Below are positions 57,578-64,000 of a stretch of DNA of 64,000 nt, piece after piece. How positions within the stretch are numbered: the stretch's first letter is position 1; every line of letters begins with the position of its first letter. The stretch comes from Borrelia coriaceae (GTDB lineage Bacteria; Spirochaetota; Spirochaetia; Borreliales; Borreliaceae): contig NZ_CP075076.1 of NCBI RefSeq assembly GCF_023035295.1, forward strand, positions 856,510-920,509. Reading direction: 5' to 3'. A program made the translations under genes and the position numbers. Below the pieces are notes generated by a model that was given only the letters and a program-made list of their open reading frames with translations, made no database searches and had not been told where the DNA came from.

Positions 57578-58519
57578 ATGAGTAAAAGAATTGTGGTAAG
57601 TCTTGGAGGTAATGCATTAGAAGATGGAGGTGGAACATTTTGTGAGCAATTAGCAAAAATAGAGAGTAGTGTCTGTGGAATAGTAGATTTGATAGAATAT
57701 GGATATGAAGTAGTGATCAGCCATGGTAATGGTCCGCAAGTAGGAAGGATTTTATTAGAGAATGAGATGTGTAAGGAAACACCATTGGCACCGCTTGATG
57801 TGTGTGTTGGTATGAGTCAAGGGATGATAGGGTATTATATTGAACAGTCACTTAGGAATGAGATGTGTAAACGAGGGATTAGACGCAGAGTAGTAGTAGT
57901 ACTTACTCAAGTCTTGGTAGATAAGGAAGATGAAGGTTTTAAAAGTCCTAGCAAACCTATTGGACCATTTTATAGTAAGATTAGAGCGGAGGAGCTTGAG
58001 AGTAAGGGATATGTTTTAATAGAAGATAGTGGAAGAGGGTATAGGCGAGTTGTGGCATCACCCAGACCAATTGAGATTATAGAAATTGAAGAGATAGGTG
58101 AGTTGATAGACAAAGGCTGTATAGTTATTGCATGTGGAGGGGGTGGTATACCTGTTATAAGAGATGAGGAAGGAATCATTAAGGGAGTAAGTGGAGTAAT
58201 TGATAAAGATTTTGCATCATCTAAATTAGGACAGGATATAGGAGCAGATAAGTTATTGATCATTACTGCTGTTGATCAGGTCGCATTAAATTTTAGAAAG
58301 GTAGATGAAATTTTACTTCATAAGGTAAGTATTGTTGATTTAGAGAGATATATGGGAGAAGGACATTTTGCATCAGGGTCCATGTTGCCTAAAGTAGAGG
58401 CAAGTGCTGCATTTGTAAAGTCCAGAGAAAATAGGGCAGCAATTATTACATCACTGAATAAAGTTATTGAAGGAATACATGGTGTAGGAGGCACAATAAT
58501 AACTAGTGAGGGAATGTAG
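57578..58519 (+). CDS. arcC: Carbamate kinase
   Basis: ArcC transfers phosphate from carbamoyl phosphate to ADP, giving the ATP of the arginine deiminase pathway. The 313-residue protein shows the amino-acid kinase fold: VVSLGGNALEDGG, ISHGNGPQVGRILLENE, DVCVGMSQGMIGYYIEQSL, VIACGGGGIPVI, VIDKDFASSKLGQDI and LPKVEASAAFVKS. AGGGG lies 7 bases before the ATG. With it the pathway arcA-arcB-arcD-arcC is complete here. As I recall, this gene is not at the chromosome end of B. burgdorferi, so it marks a difference between Borrelia groups. Confidence 0.95.
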   Translation: MSKRIVVSLGGNALEDGGGTFCEQLAKIESSVCGIVDLIEYGYEVVISHGNGPQVGRILLENEMCKETPLAPLDVCVGMSQGMIGYYIEQSLRNEMCKRGIRRRVVVVLTQVLVDKEDEGFKSPSKPIGPFYSKIRAEELESKGYVLIEDSGRGYRRVVASPRPIEIIEIEEIGELIDKGCIVIACGGGGIPVIRDEEGIIKGVSGVIDKDFASSKLGQDIGADKLLIITAVDQVALNFRKVDEILLHKVSIVDLERYMGEGHFASGSMLPKVEASAAFVKSRENRAAIITSLNKVIEGIHGVGGTIITSEGM

Positions 58520-58950
58520 GAGCTATTATTATATCGTTGATAAGCTTTTTGATGATAGTGTGGGACCGTGCTTACATTTATTTTTAATTTTGTTTCAGGT
58601 TACAGTGCATAGAATTTCAATTAAGGGTTTGATGCATGTTTCTATGAGTGATTATGAGGTTAAGGTAAATTTCAGGATTTGGCTCATAAAGAATTGGATG
58701 TTCAAGATCTTTAAACACTGAAGTTATTTACTATATATAGCCTTTTAAAAGTTCGTCCATAAGAACAAGCCTGAAGTAATGTTTGTGCCAATGATTTCCG
58801 AAATCTTTTAAAAAAGATTTGCAGGTCCGTGTGCCTGATGGTGATTATATTCATGCTTCAATGGGGGCAGCATGAGTTATTCATTGTCATCAACAAGCAG
58901 TTGTTGAGATTACTATTACAAATTAAGATTAATTTTGACTTAAAGTTTAA
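58520..58950. other. Non-coding, decayed sequence after the arc operon
   Basis: About 430 bases with stops in all frames and no ribosome binding site plus start pair I would accept. Short readable pieces such as VRVPDGDYIHASMGAA (plus strand, near 58830-58875), followed by a stop and then QQAVVEITITN, suggest an old gene broken by substitutions and frameshifts. I cannot name its family. This is the boundary between the conserved chromosome and the variable end. Confidence 0.6.
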
Positions 58951-59220
58951 AAGGCATTTACTAAGATACTTTATGGAGTAAGACCATTTAAAACCGTTAA
59001 ACATGCAGCTGATGTTTTCATTATTGCTATAAATAGTTCATTAACAGTTTATACTGATGATTTTGTTAACATCGTATCTAAATTTGATTCTAATACTTTT
59101 ATCTCTGCTGCTTACAATTTTGCTACCGCTGCTAAAACTTTAAATAAAGAAGTTAATATTGCAGCTCTTATTCCTATTATTGGTACACTAAGAATTATGA
59201 CTTTCCAATTAGACAACTAA
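58951..59220 (+). pseudogene. 89-codon open gene fragment without a start codon
   Basis: The frame is open from a stop at 58948-58950 to TAA at 59218-59220 but has no ATG, GTG or TTG near its beginning. The product reads smoothly (for example VYTDDFVNIVSKFDSNTF, then AAYNFATAAKTLNKEVNIAA) and looks like the C-terminal part of a real protein. It may derive from a plasmid- or prophage-type Borrelia gene, since the preceding decayed sequence seems related; the family is not recognised. Codon use is normal for the genome, so decay may be recent. Confidence 0.45.
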
Positions 59221-59575
59221 ATGCTTATTATACATTACTTTTAAACATAAGAGCTTATAATAAGAACGTATAGAATATAAACCCTATGTTATAAAAAGTT
59301 TTTTCCAAACACTCATCCGCAATTAAAAAGAATATATCCTTACAGTTTAAAAACACCTTTAAATTTGGTTATTGAATTATATGTTTCCTCTCTTAGATTA
59401 CCTGCATTAATTAAATATTGAGTTTCAATATCAAATATATACCATTTACTTTAATATTAAATAAATGCTCAAAACTATACCTAGTTACTCACTTACTAAT
59501 TAAAGTTAATCTTAAAAATCACTTATCTCTAAGGTAGAAAAAGCTTTAGCAATTCAACAATCTCCTATAATATTA
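59221..59575. other. Decayed sequence with a short minus-strand coding remnant
   Basis: No gene is seen. On the minus strand, 59340-59447 holds 36 open codons ending in a stop (reading YIFDIETQYLINAGNLREET near its middle) that look protein-like but have no start and no recognised family. The rest has frequent stops in every frame. Confidence 0.4.
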
Positions 59576-59981
59576 TTTCTTAGTACAAAATTTAATGACC
59601 TAAAATCCAGTAAGCATATCAGGAAAAGAAGTAAAAACACCTAAAAAGCCATTACCTAAATTAGCCATTGAGAATAAGAATTTTTTTTCTCAAGTTCTTC
59701 TACTTTCTCCCCTAAATTGTTAAAAGAAAGGAATAGAGAGATAAACATGCTAAAGATCTAATTGGTAATGTTGCTATTAAAGGTTCTAATATTGGTGGGA
59801 TATCCCCAGCATCAAGTTTACACCCAAATTTCCCAAGTACCACGCTTCTTACTATACTCTTTATTCCTTCTACTAGTTCATTAACTTTATTACCAGTAGA
59901 TCCTAAAAAGGTAGAGGATACTACTCCTGAACGTAGTTCTTCTGGAAATGATGGTGCATTTAAATTATTTGTAATTAGGGT
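59576..59981 (-). pseudogene. Fragments of variable large protein (vlp) genes
   Basis: Two Vlp-like pieces are readable on the minus strand. One frame, open from 59981 to the stop at 59712-59714, contains GNKVNELVEGIKSIVRSVVL, like the LVxGIKxIVxVVL block of relapsing-fever Vlp proteins. The other, around 59600-59690, contains SMANLGNGFLGVFTSFPDML, like the Vlp N-terminal ANLGxGFLxVFxxFGDMxTG block, and is broken upstream at an 8-T run (59681-59688) after VEELEKK and ended by a stop after LTGF. The N-terminal block lies downstream of the middle block, so these are scrambled remnants, not one gene. Vlps are the antigenic-variation lipoproteins of relapsing-fever Borrelia. Confidence 0.6.
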
Positions 59982-60123
59982 CTAGTTTTATTCTAAGGAA
60001 TTCAGTTGTTCCCCAATCGGTTAGTTAAGTTGCGCAATGAGTTAAATGTAGAAAGGTCTAATCTTGGAAGGCTTATGAATTGAAGTTGAGGTAGGACTTA
60101 GCGGGTTAGGAGCAGCAAAATCA

Positions 60124-60876
60124 TTGTTTGAGAAGTTACAAAAGACTTTAAAAGAATCTATGACTGAAAGATTAAGGAATAAACATAGAAGTTATTGGGC
60201 AAAAAAAGTAGATAGTGATTTATTAGCTAGGTATTCACAACTTGAAGGGGGAAGTGCTTTAAATCAATTAGAATCTGCTGTTTTAAAGCTAACTGGTGCA
60301 ATAGTAAGTGCAGATAAGGCAGAAGTTGAGGATGAAAGTCAGTATGGTATGAATGATGAAGTGTTTAAAGAAGTAATAAATGAATCTAATCAGAAGCCAT
60401 TATATGATGATTCTAATAGGGAGTTAAGAAGATTATTCTATTCATCTTTGTTCTATAATAAAGAAAAAATAAAAGATTTTGTAGAAATTCTAAAGAAAAT
60501 AGAATCGGATATTAAAAATAAGGGAACATGGATTATAGATATAATGAATGCTGTAATAGGACCTCTTCAATTTAACTTTGAGAAAGTAATTAATAAGTTG
60601 GAAGAGAATCAGGGCAACCTAGAGAAATTAAGTCTTGATGATTTAAGAGAAATTAAATCAAAACTTGAAGAGATTCAATTACAAAGATTAACTTGGAGAA
60701 AAAGTGTAGATGCTATTATAGCAGCTTATAAAGCAAAGAAAGAAAGTATTGATTCTGACAGTGAAAAATTGATAAATCATATTAGTGAAGGATATAAAAA
60801 TCTTATTACAGTTAAGATACCAGGAATGAAAGGAGTGTCTGATAAGATTTTATCTTTAATAGATAAAATTAGGTAA
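60124..60876 (+). CDS. Helical protein resembling Borrelia PFam54/virulence-associated lipoproteins, signal peptide missing
   Basis: A 250-residue, Lys/Glu-rich, almost all-helical protein. The C-terminal half (LEKLSLDDLREIKSKLEEIQ, then RKSVDAIIAAYKAKKESIDS) has the pattern of the PFam54/CspA-type surface antigens (PF05714). Those carry a lipoprotein signal; here none is present. The frame is open upstream to a stop at 60076-60078 and reads VEVGLSGLGAAKS without a start, so the 5' end seems lost. TTG at 60124 has AGGAG 11 bases upstream and might allow expression. It is either a truncated pseudogene or a cytoplasmic remnant; the family call is tentative. Confidence 0.55.
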   Translation: MFEKLQKTLKESMTERLRNKHRSYWAKKVDSDLLARYSQLEGGSALNQLESAVLKLTGAIVSADKAEVEDESQYGMNDEVFKEVINESNQKPLYDDSNRELRRLFYSSLFYNKEKIKDFVEILKKIESDIKNKGTWIIDIMNAVIGPLQFNFEKVINKLEENQGNLEKLSLDDLREIKSKLEEIQLQRLTWRKSVDAIIAAYKAKKESIDSDSEKLINHISEGYKNLITVKIPGMKGVSDKILSLIDKIR

Positions 60877-60895
60877 TTTTAAATTGTATTAAAAT

Positions 60896-60934
60896 ATAGG
60901 AATATAGGTTATATTATATGACCTATATTCCTAT
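60896..60934 (+). terminator. Hairpin terminator after the helical protein gene
   Basis: Bases 60896-60909 (ATAGGAATATAGGT) pair perfectly with 60921-60934 around an 11-base loop, 20 bases after the stop of the gene ending at 60876. The following sequence is T-rich (TTGTTATTT). It suggests that this gene was once an expressed unit with its own end. Confidence 0.65.
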
Positions 60935-60950
60935 TTGTTATTTAAAGTAA

Positions 60951-62237
60951 ATAGGTTATTTATCTATAAAAAATAGACTTCAAAAATATGAATTCTTAAA
61001 CACAAATGATATTTTTAGTATTGATTTTGAACAGCTTAAGACTACACCTCCTTATTATTTTTTTGTAAAAAGAAATGTAGAGAATAAAGATATTTATAAT
61101 AAGGGGATTTCACTTGAAGATATTTTTATCACTTATAACAGCGGATTGAAACTTGTAAGAGAAAATGTGACACTTGATTTTACTAAAGATGCGCTTTTAG
61201 CTAAACTGCATGACTTTGCTTATCTTGATGAACAAACTGCTAGAGATAAGTATAAGCTAACTCAAGATTCTAGAAATTGGAAGTTACCAATTGTTCAACA
61301 ATTTTTAAAATCTGTAAATATCAATGCAAAGTATGTTAAAAGCATAGTTTATAAGCCGTTTGATGTTAGATATACTTACTATACTGATAGAAAAAAAGGT
61401 ATTGTAGAAAGGTCGGGTTATTCAATTAATAAACATATGTTAAGCATTGATGATAATGTAGCATTGTTATCAACAAGATGTCTAGCAACAGAAGTATTTA
61501 AACATAATTTTGTTATTTCAGGTGGTTTTACTGCAACGGGACGATGTTTGAAGGAGAATCAAGTAAGTGGAGAGACTTGTTATATATTCCCATTATTTAT
61601 TATAGAGGAACAAAAGTCTTTATTAGAAAGTTCAATGAAATCAAATTTTAAAGAAAGTTTTATAAGTTTTATTAATGAAAAGTACCATAAACAATTTCAA
61701 CCACAAGAGATATTGGGATATATTTGTGCAATATTAAGTTCAAATATCTATAGAACAAAATTCAATGAGTTTTTAAGAATTGACTTTGCAAAAATCATTT
61801 TTGTAGATTCAGTGAAACTATTTGAAAAACTTAGTAAATTAGGAATGAATCTAATTAATGCACAATTATTTAGAAATTTAATTGATTTAGATAAGAGTGT
61901 TGGTGTTCATATATCAAAAGTCAATGAAAAACGTATTGTAGAAAAAGTTGAATACTTGAAAGACAAAAAAGAACTTATTTATAGTGATAATTGTAAATTT
62001 ATAAATGTGCCTTTTAAGGTATATGAATTTAGTATTGGTACTTATAGAGTGCTTAAAAATTATCTTAGATTTAGAAAGGGAAGAGAATTAAGTAATGATG
62101 AAATTGCACACCTTGAGAATGTGATTAGGGTAATTAATTATACGTTTGATATTCAAGAACAGATTGACTTGATAATTTGTAATTTACAAGAATTTAGTAG
62201 TAATGATGACTTATCAAGTTTGTCATTGGTAAGTTAG
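60951..62237 (+). pseudogene. 3' fragment of a large restriction-modification enzyme (type ISP/IIG-like)
   Basis: The frame is open from 60951 to the stop at 62235-62237 (428 codons) but has no good start before TTG 61146, where no ribosome binding site is seen. The sequence VYKPFDVRYTYYTDRKKGIV and the surrounding region match the target-recognition part of single-chain restriction-modification enzymes, including the large plasmid-borne ones of Borrelia (about 1000-1300 residues). The nuclease and methyltransferase parts are absent, so this is the leftover C-terminal third. Such enzymes limit DNA uptake between strains; this remnant cannot do so. Confidence 0.7.
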
Positions 62238-62417
62238 AAACTTATCTAAGGACAGGCTAAAGTAAAAATATTATGATGTCATAGTGAAATTTTATATTAA
62301 TTGAATGAATTTATTTGAAATTTAAAAAAGAGGTGTATACTTATCAGTAATTCTTGTATTTCAATATAGATACTTAATAATGAAATAATTTTTTTTGATG
62401 TTCTAGTTGAGGGGATC

Positions 62418-63716
62418 ATGAATAAAAATGTTTTGGCAGTATGTGTTTTGACACTATTATGTTTTCTATCATGTCATATGGCTTTACTTGATAGATTGAT
62501 CGGAGTAGTAAGTGAAAGATTTTCAGAAGAAGAATATTATTTAGGTTTATTAAAAGAAAGTAAAGAGGGCGAAGAAGATCAATCGGATGTTATTATAAAT
62601 GCTGGAAAAAAGTTTAAAGTACTAGGTGTTGTAGGTATTCCCAAAAAAGGTATGACACAGCCATTACAGTCTGTATCTCAAGTTGGTGAAGCATTAAATC
62701 AAAAACAACAAAAGGTAGAATCTGTTGTGACTAAGGTTATGGGATCTGATATTTCAAATCCAGCAGAGGCTGCTTTGGAAAGTGTAAAAAATTTATCTGA
62801 AAATAATATTTCTACAACAACGGTTAGTCAGTCATCTTTGGAGAAGCAACTTTTGGCGCAACAAACTGAAGATAGTAGTAAAAATATTTTCAATAAAGGT
62901 GAAGAAGAGAAGCGATCTGATAAAAGAGTGATAGATGGAGCACCACAGTCTGATCAACCTCAACAAGTTGCTGAGCCTCAATCTGTTGAATTGGTGCAAG
63001 AGGTGGAATATTCTGCTAAAGAGACTGAGTCAGAAAAAATTAAGAATGAAATAGATTCTGCTTTAACACAGATTGGTTCATTTAGTGATAGTTTTAACAA
63101 AAAGTTGTCAGAACTTGAGGGGTATAAATCTAAGATTTCTGATGCAAAGTCTAGGGTGAAAACTTTGAATCATCATCAGGAAGCAAAGACAGTTTTAGAT
63201 GAAATTGTGGTTCAAAGATTTAAGAAGGATGGGATAGTGAATTTAGAGCAATTTGTAGAGCGATTAAGTGAGAATATTATGAAGAATATAAGTGTTGCAA
63301 GTGCTTTATATAAGGAACAACTTGATAGATTAGTAAAGGCAAAGTCGGAAGCTGAGAGTGCAAAGCAAAATTCCATTGATTCTTCTTCTGATATTATGTC
63401 AAAGGCAAAAGATAGATTGGACAGTGCGATTGAAGAAATAATATCTGGCAACAAAAGTGCGAGTGCAAGGTCTGCTCGTCAAAAGGTAGTGAAAGCGTAT
63501 GGTGTTTTCGAAGAGTTCATTTGGCGTGTAAAAAAAATTGATAGTATTGTTAGAGCTGGTTCATATACTAATCTAGCTACTCAATGGAAATATGGTGCTC
63601 TATACTTGGAGAAATTTGCTCAGAAAGGTATTACTTATGATAAGCTAAAGGAAGATACTGAGCGAGAGATGGAGAGATTTGTAGATAACAATTTTGACTA
63701 TTTTCTAGGTAATTAA
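62418..63716 (+). CDS. Subtelomeric surface lipoprotein
   Basis: A 432-residue lipoprotein with a strong signal (LAVCVLTLLCFLSC, Cys near residue 19). Residues about 25-210 are low-complexity, Gln/Ser/Glu-rich and probably unfolded. Residues about 210-430 are helical (YKSKISDAKSRVKTL, YKEQLDRLVKAKSEAESAKQ). A disordered N-half with a helical C-half resembles fibronectin-binding Fbp/BBK32-type proteins of Borrelia, which bind host proteins or complement, but I see no decisive motif. GAGGGG at 62409-62414 precedes the ATG, and a perfect terminator follows. It is the only clearly intact gene beyond arcC. Confidence 0.8.
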   Translation: MNKNVLAVCVLTLLCFLSCHMALLDRLIGVVSERFSEEEYYLGLLKESKEGEEDQSDVIINAGKKFKVLGVVGIPKKGMTQPLQSVSQVGEALNQKQQKVESVVTKVMGSDISNPAEAALESVKNLSENNISTTTVSQSSLEKQLLAQQTEDSSKNIFNKGEEEKRSDKRVIDGAPQSDQPQQVAEPQSVELVQEVEYSAKETESEKIKNEIDSALTQIGSFSDSFNKKLSELEGYKSKISDAKSRVKTLNHHQEAKTVLDEIVVQRFKKDGIVNLEQFVERLSENIMKNISVASALYKEQLDRLVKAKSEAESAKQNSIDSSSDIMSKAKDRLDSAIEEIISGNKSASARSARQKVVKAYGVFEEFIWRVKKIDSIVRAGSYTNLATQWKYGALYLEKFAQKGITYDKLKEDTEREMERFVDNNFDYFLGN

Positions 63717-63764
63717 AGAAAGATGTTTATGTAAGTATTTATTCTATATTATTGATGAAGGGGG

Positions 63765-63792
63765 GAGACATTCTATTAAGAATGTCTCTTTT
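63765..63792 (+). terminator. Rho-independent terminator of the subtelomeric lipoprotein gene
   Basis: GAGACATTCT (63765-63774) pairs perfectly with 63779-63788 around an ATTA loop, followed directly by TTTT. It lies 49 bases after the lipoprotein stop and has the standard form of an intrinsic terminator. Confidence 0.85.
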
Positions 63793-63818
63793 AAGTTTTA
63801 TTTAAATTAGGTTATGTA

Positions 63819-63835
63819 ATTTGTAAGTTACAAAT
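63819..63835. repeat. Perfect 17-base palindrome near the chromosome end
   Basis: ATTTGTAA-G-TTACAAAT is exactly symmetrical about the central G. It lies in non-coding sequence about 165 bases from the window end. It could be a protein-binding site or chance; no gene follows it. Confidence 0.4.
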
Positions 63836-63978
63836 ATCGGGATTATTTATATTAGGAAAATCAGTTTTGTTTTAATTTTATTTCTGTTAGTTAGTTGAGG
63901 GAAATATGATTTTGCTTGGTATATATGAGGGAATTTTATTTGAGGAAACTTTGTTCAATATTATTAGCCAAACACTTA

Positions 63979-64000
63979 TGTACTAAAAACAAATTATATA
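63979..64000 (-). other. Telomere-like terminus (right end of the linear chromosome)
   Basis: Read inward from the last base, the sequence is TATATAATTTGTTTTTAGTA and then CATAAG. Borrelia hairpin telomeres start with a TATAAT-type box and carry the box-3 sequence TAGTATA about 13-17 bases in, where the telomere resolvase ResT binds. Here the AT box is at the very end (63993-64000) and TAGTACA, one base from box 3, begins 15 bases in (63979-63985). The match in order and spacing, at the point where genes stop, supports a chromosome end. The exact hairpin turn cannot be seen. Confidence 0.6.

Noticed and set aside
58506-58721. 71-codon open frame after arcC
   Set aside because: It starts within arcC, has no ribosome binding site, and its product has no domain; it lies in decayed sequence.
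1-64000. CRISPR arrays, rRNA or tRNA genes, insertion sequences
   Set aside because: No regularly spaced repeats, no transposase-like protein and no tRNA cloverleaf were seen on either strand.

Overview
The window is about 70% A+T and reads as the right end of the linear chromosome of a Borrelia (Borreliaceae spirochaete). Gene content and order follow the chromosome end known from Borrelia burgdorferi: truB, rpsO, pnp through topA, sbcD/sbcC, ileS, uvrB/uvrA to the arginine deiminase genes. A relapsing-fever-group species is more likely than a Lyme-group one. The reasons are decayed Vlp (variable large protein) sequence near the end, a carbamate kinase gene after arcD, and a relapsing-fever-type lipoprotein region. 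The last 22 bases, read inward, look like a Borrelia hairpin telomere, so the window probably stops at or within a few bases of the physical chromosome end. These genus and species calls are inference from gene content; no alignment was run.

Layout. 1-11.2 kb (+ strand): translation and RNA genes (truB 3' part, rpsO, pnp, tgt), envelope genes (LptF/LptG-type permease subunits, murJ) and two exported repeat proteins. 11.2-14 kb: coaBC (-) faces a divergent small membrane protein plus pantothenate symporter, with a perfect inverted repeat between them. 14-20 kb (+): pseudouridine synthase, P-loop protein, murC, yicC, a cytidylate-kinase-like protein, rpoZ, miaA and a 31-residue basic ribosomal-protein-like gene. 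20-24 kb: small envelope genes, a phosphodiester glycosidase and a glucose/N-acetylglucosamine-type PTS permease. 24-29 kb (-): topA-hrpA. 29-34.7 kb (+): sbcD-sbcC, a ROK sugar kinase and cutC. 35-42.9 kb (-): an overlapping block of phosphohexomutase, ClpA/C ATPase, isoleucyl-tRNA synthetase and a lipoprotein. 43-51.2 kb (+): uvrB, uvrA and an LptD/OstA-like outer-membrane protein. 51.5-53.7 kb (-): a YiiX-type lipoprotein and RNase H. 53.8-58.5 kb (+): arcA-arcB-arcD-arcC.

After arcC the conserved chromosome ends. Positions 58520-62237 are a subtelomeric graveyard. It holds an 89-codon open fragment with no start codon, scrambled vlp fragments on the minus strand, a signal-less helical protein of probable Borrelia surface-antigen type, and the 3' third of a restriction-modification enzyme. 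One intact lipoprotein gene with a good ribosome binding site and terminator follows, then the telomere-like end.

Functional themes. The arc genes form a full arginine deiminase pathway: arginine to citrulline, then ornithine plus carbamoyl phosphate, then ATP. PanF plus CoaBC, with no pantothenate biosynthesis genes in the window, fits vitamin salvage. PTS permease, phosphodiester glycosidase, ROK kinase and phosphohexomutase suggest scavenging of host or tick sugars. LptF, LptG and LptD relatives occur in a genus known to lack lipopolysaccharide, which leaves their cargo open. The most novel-looking points are the rpsO leader hairpin with a G-U/G-C motif, a probable ATT start for the Clp ATPase, the tiny ribosomal-protein-like gene, an SbcC without a zinc hook, the coaBC/panF operator-like palindrome, and the decayed subtelomere.
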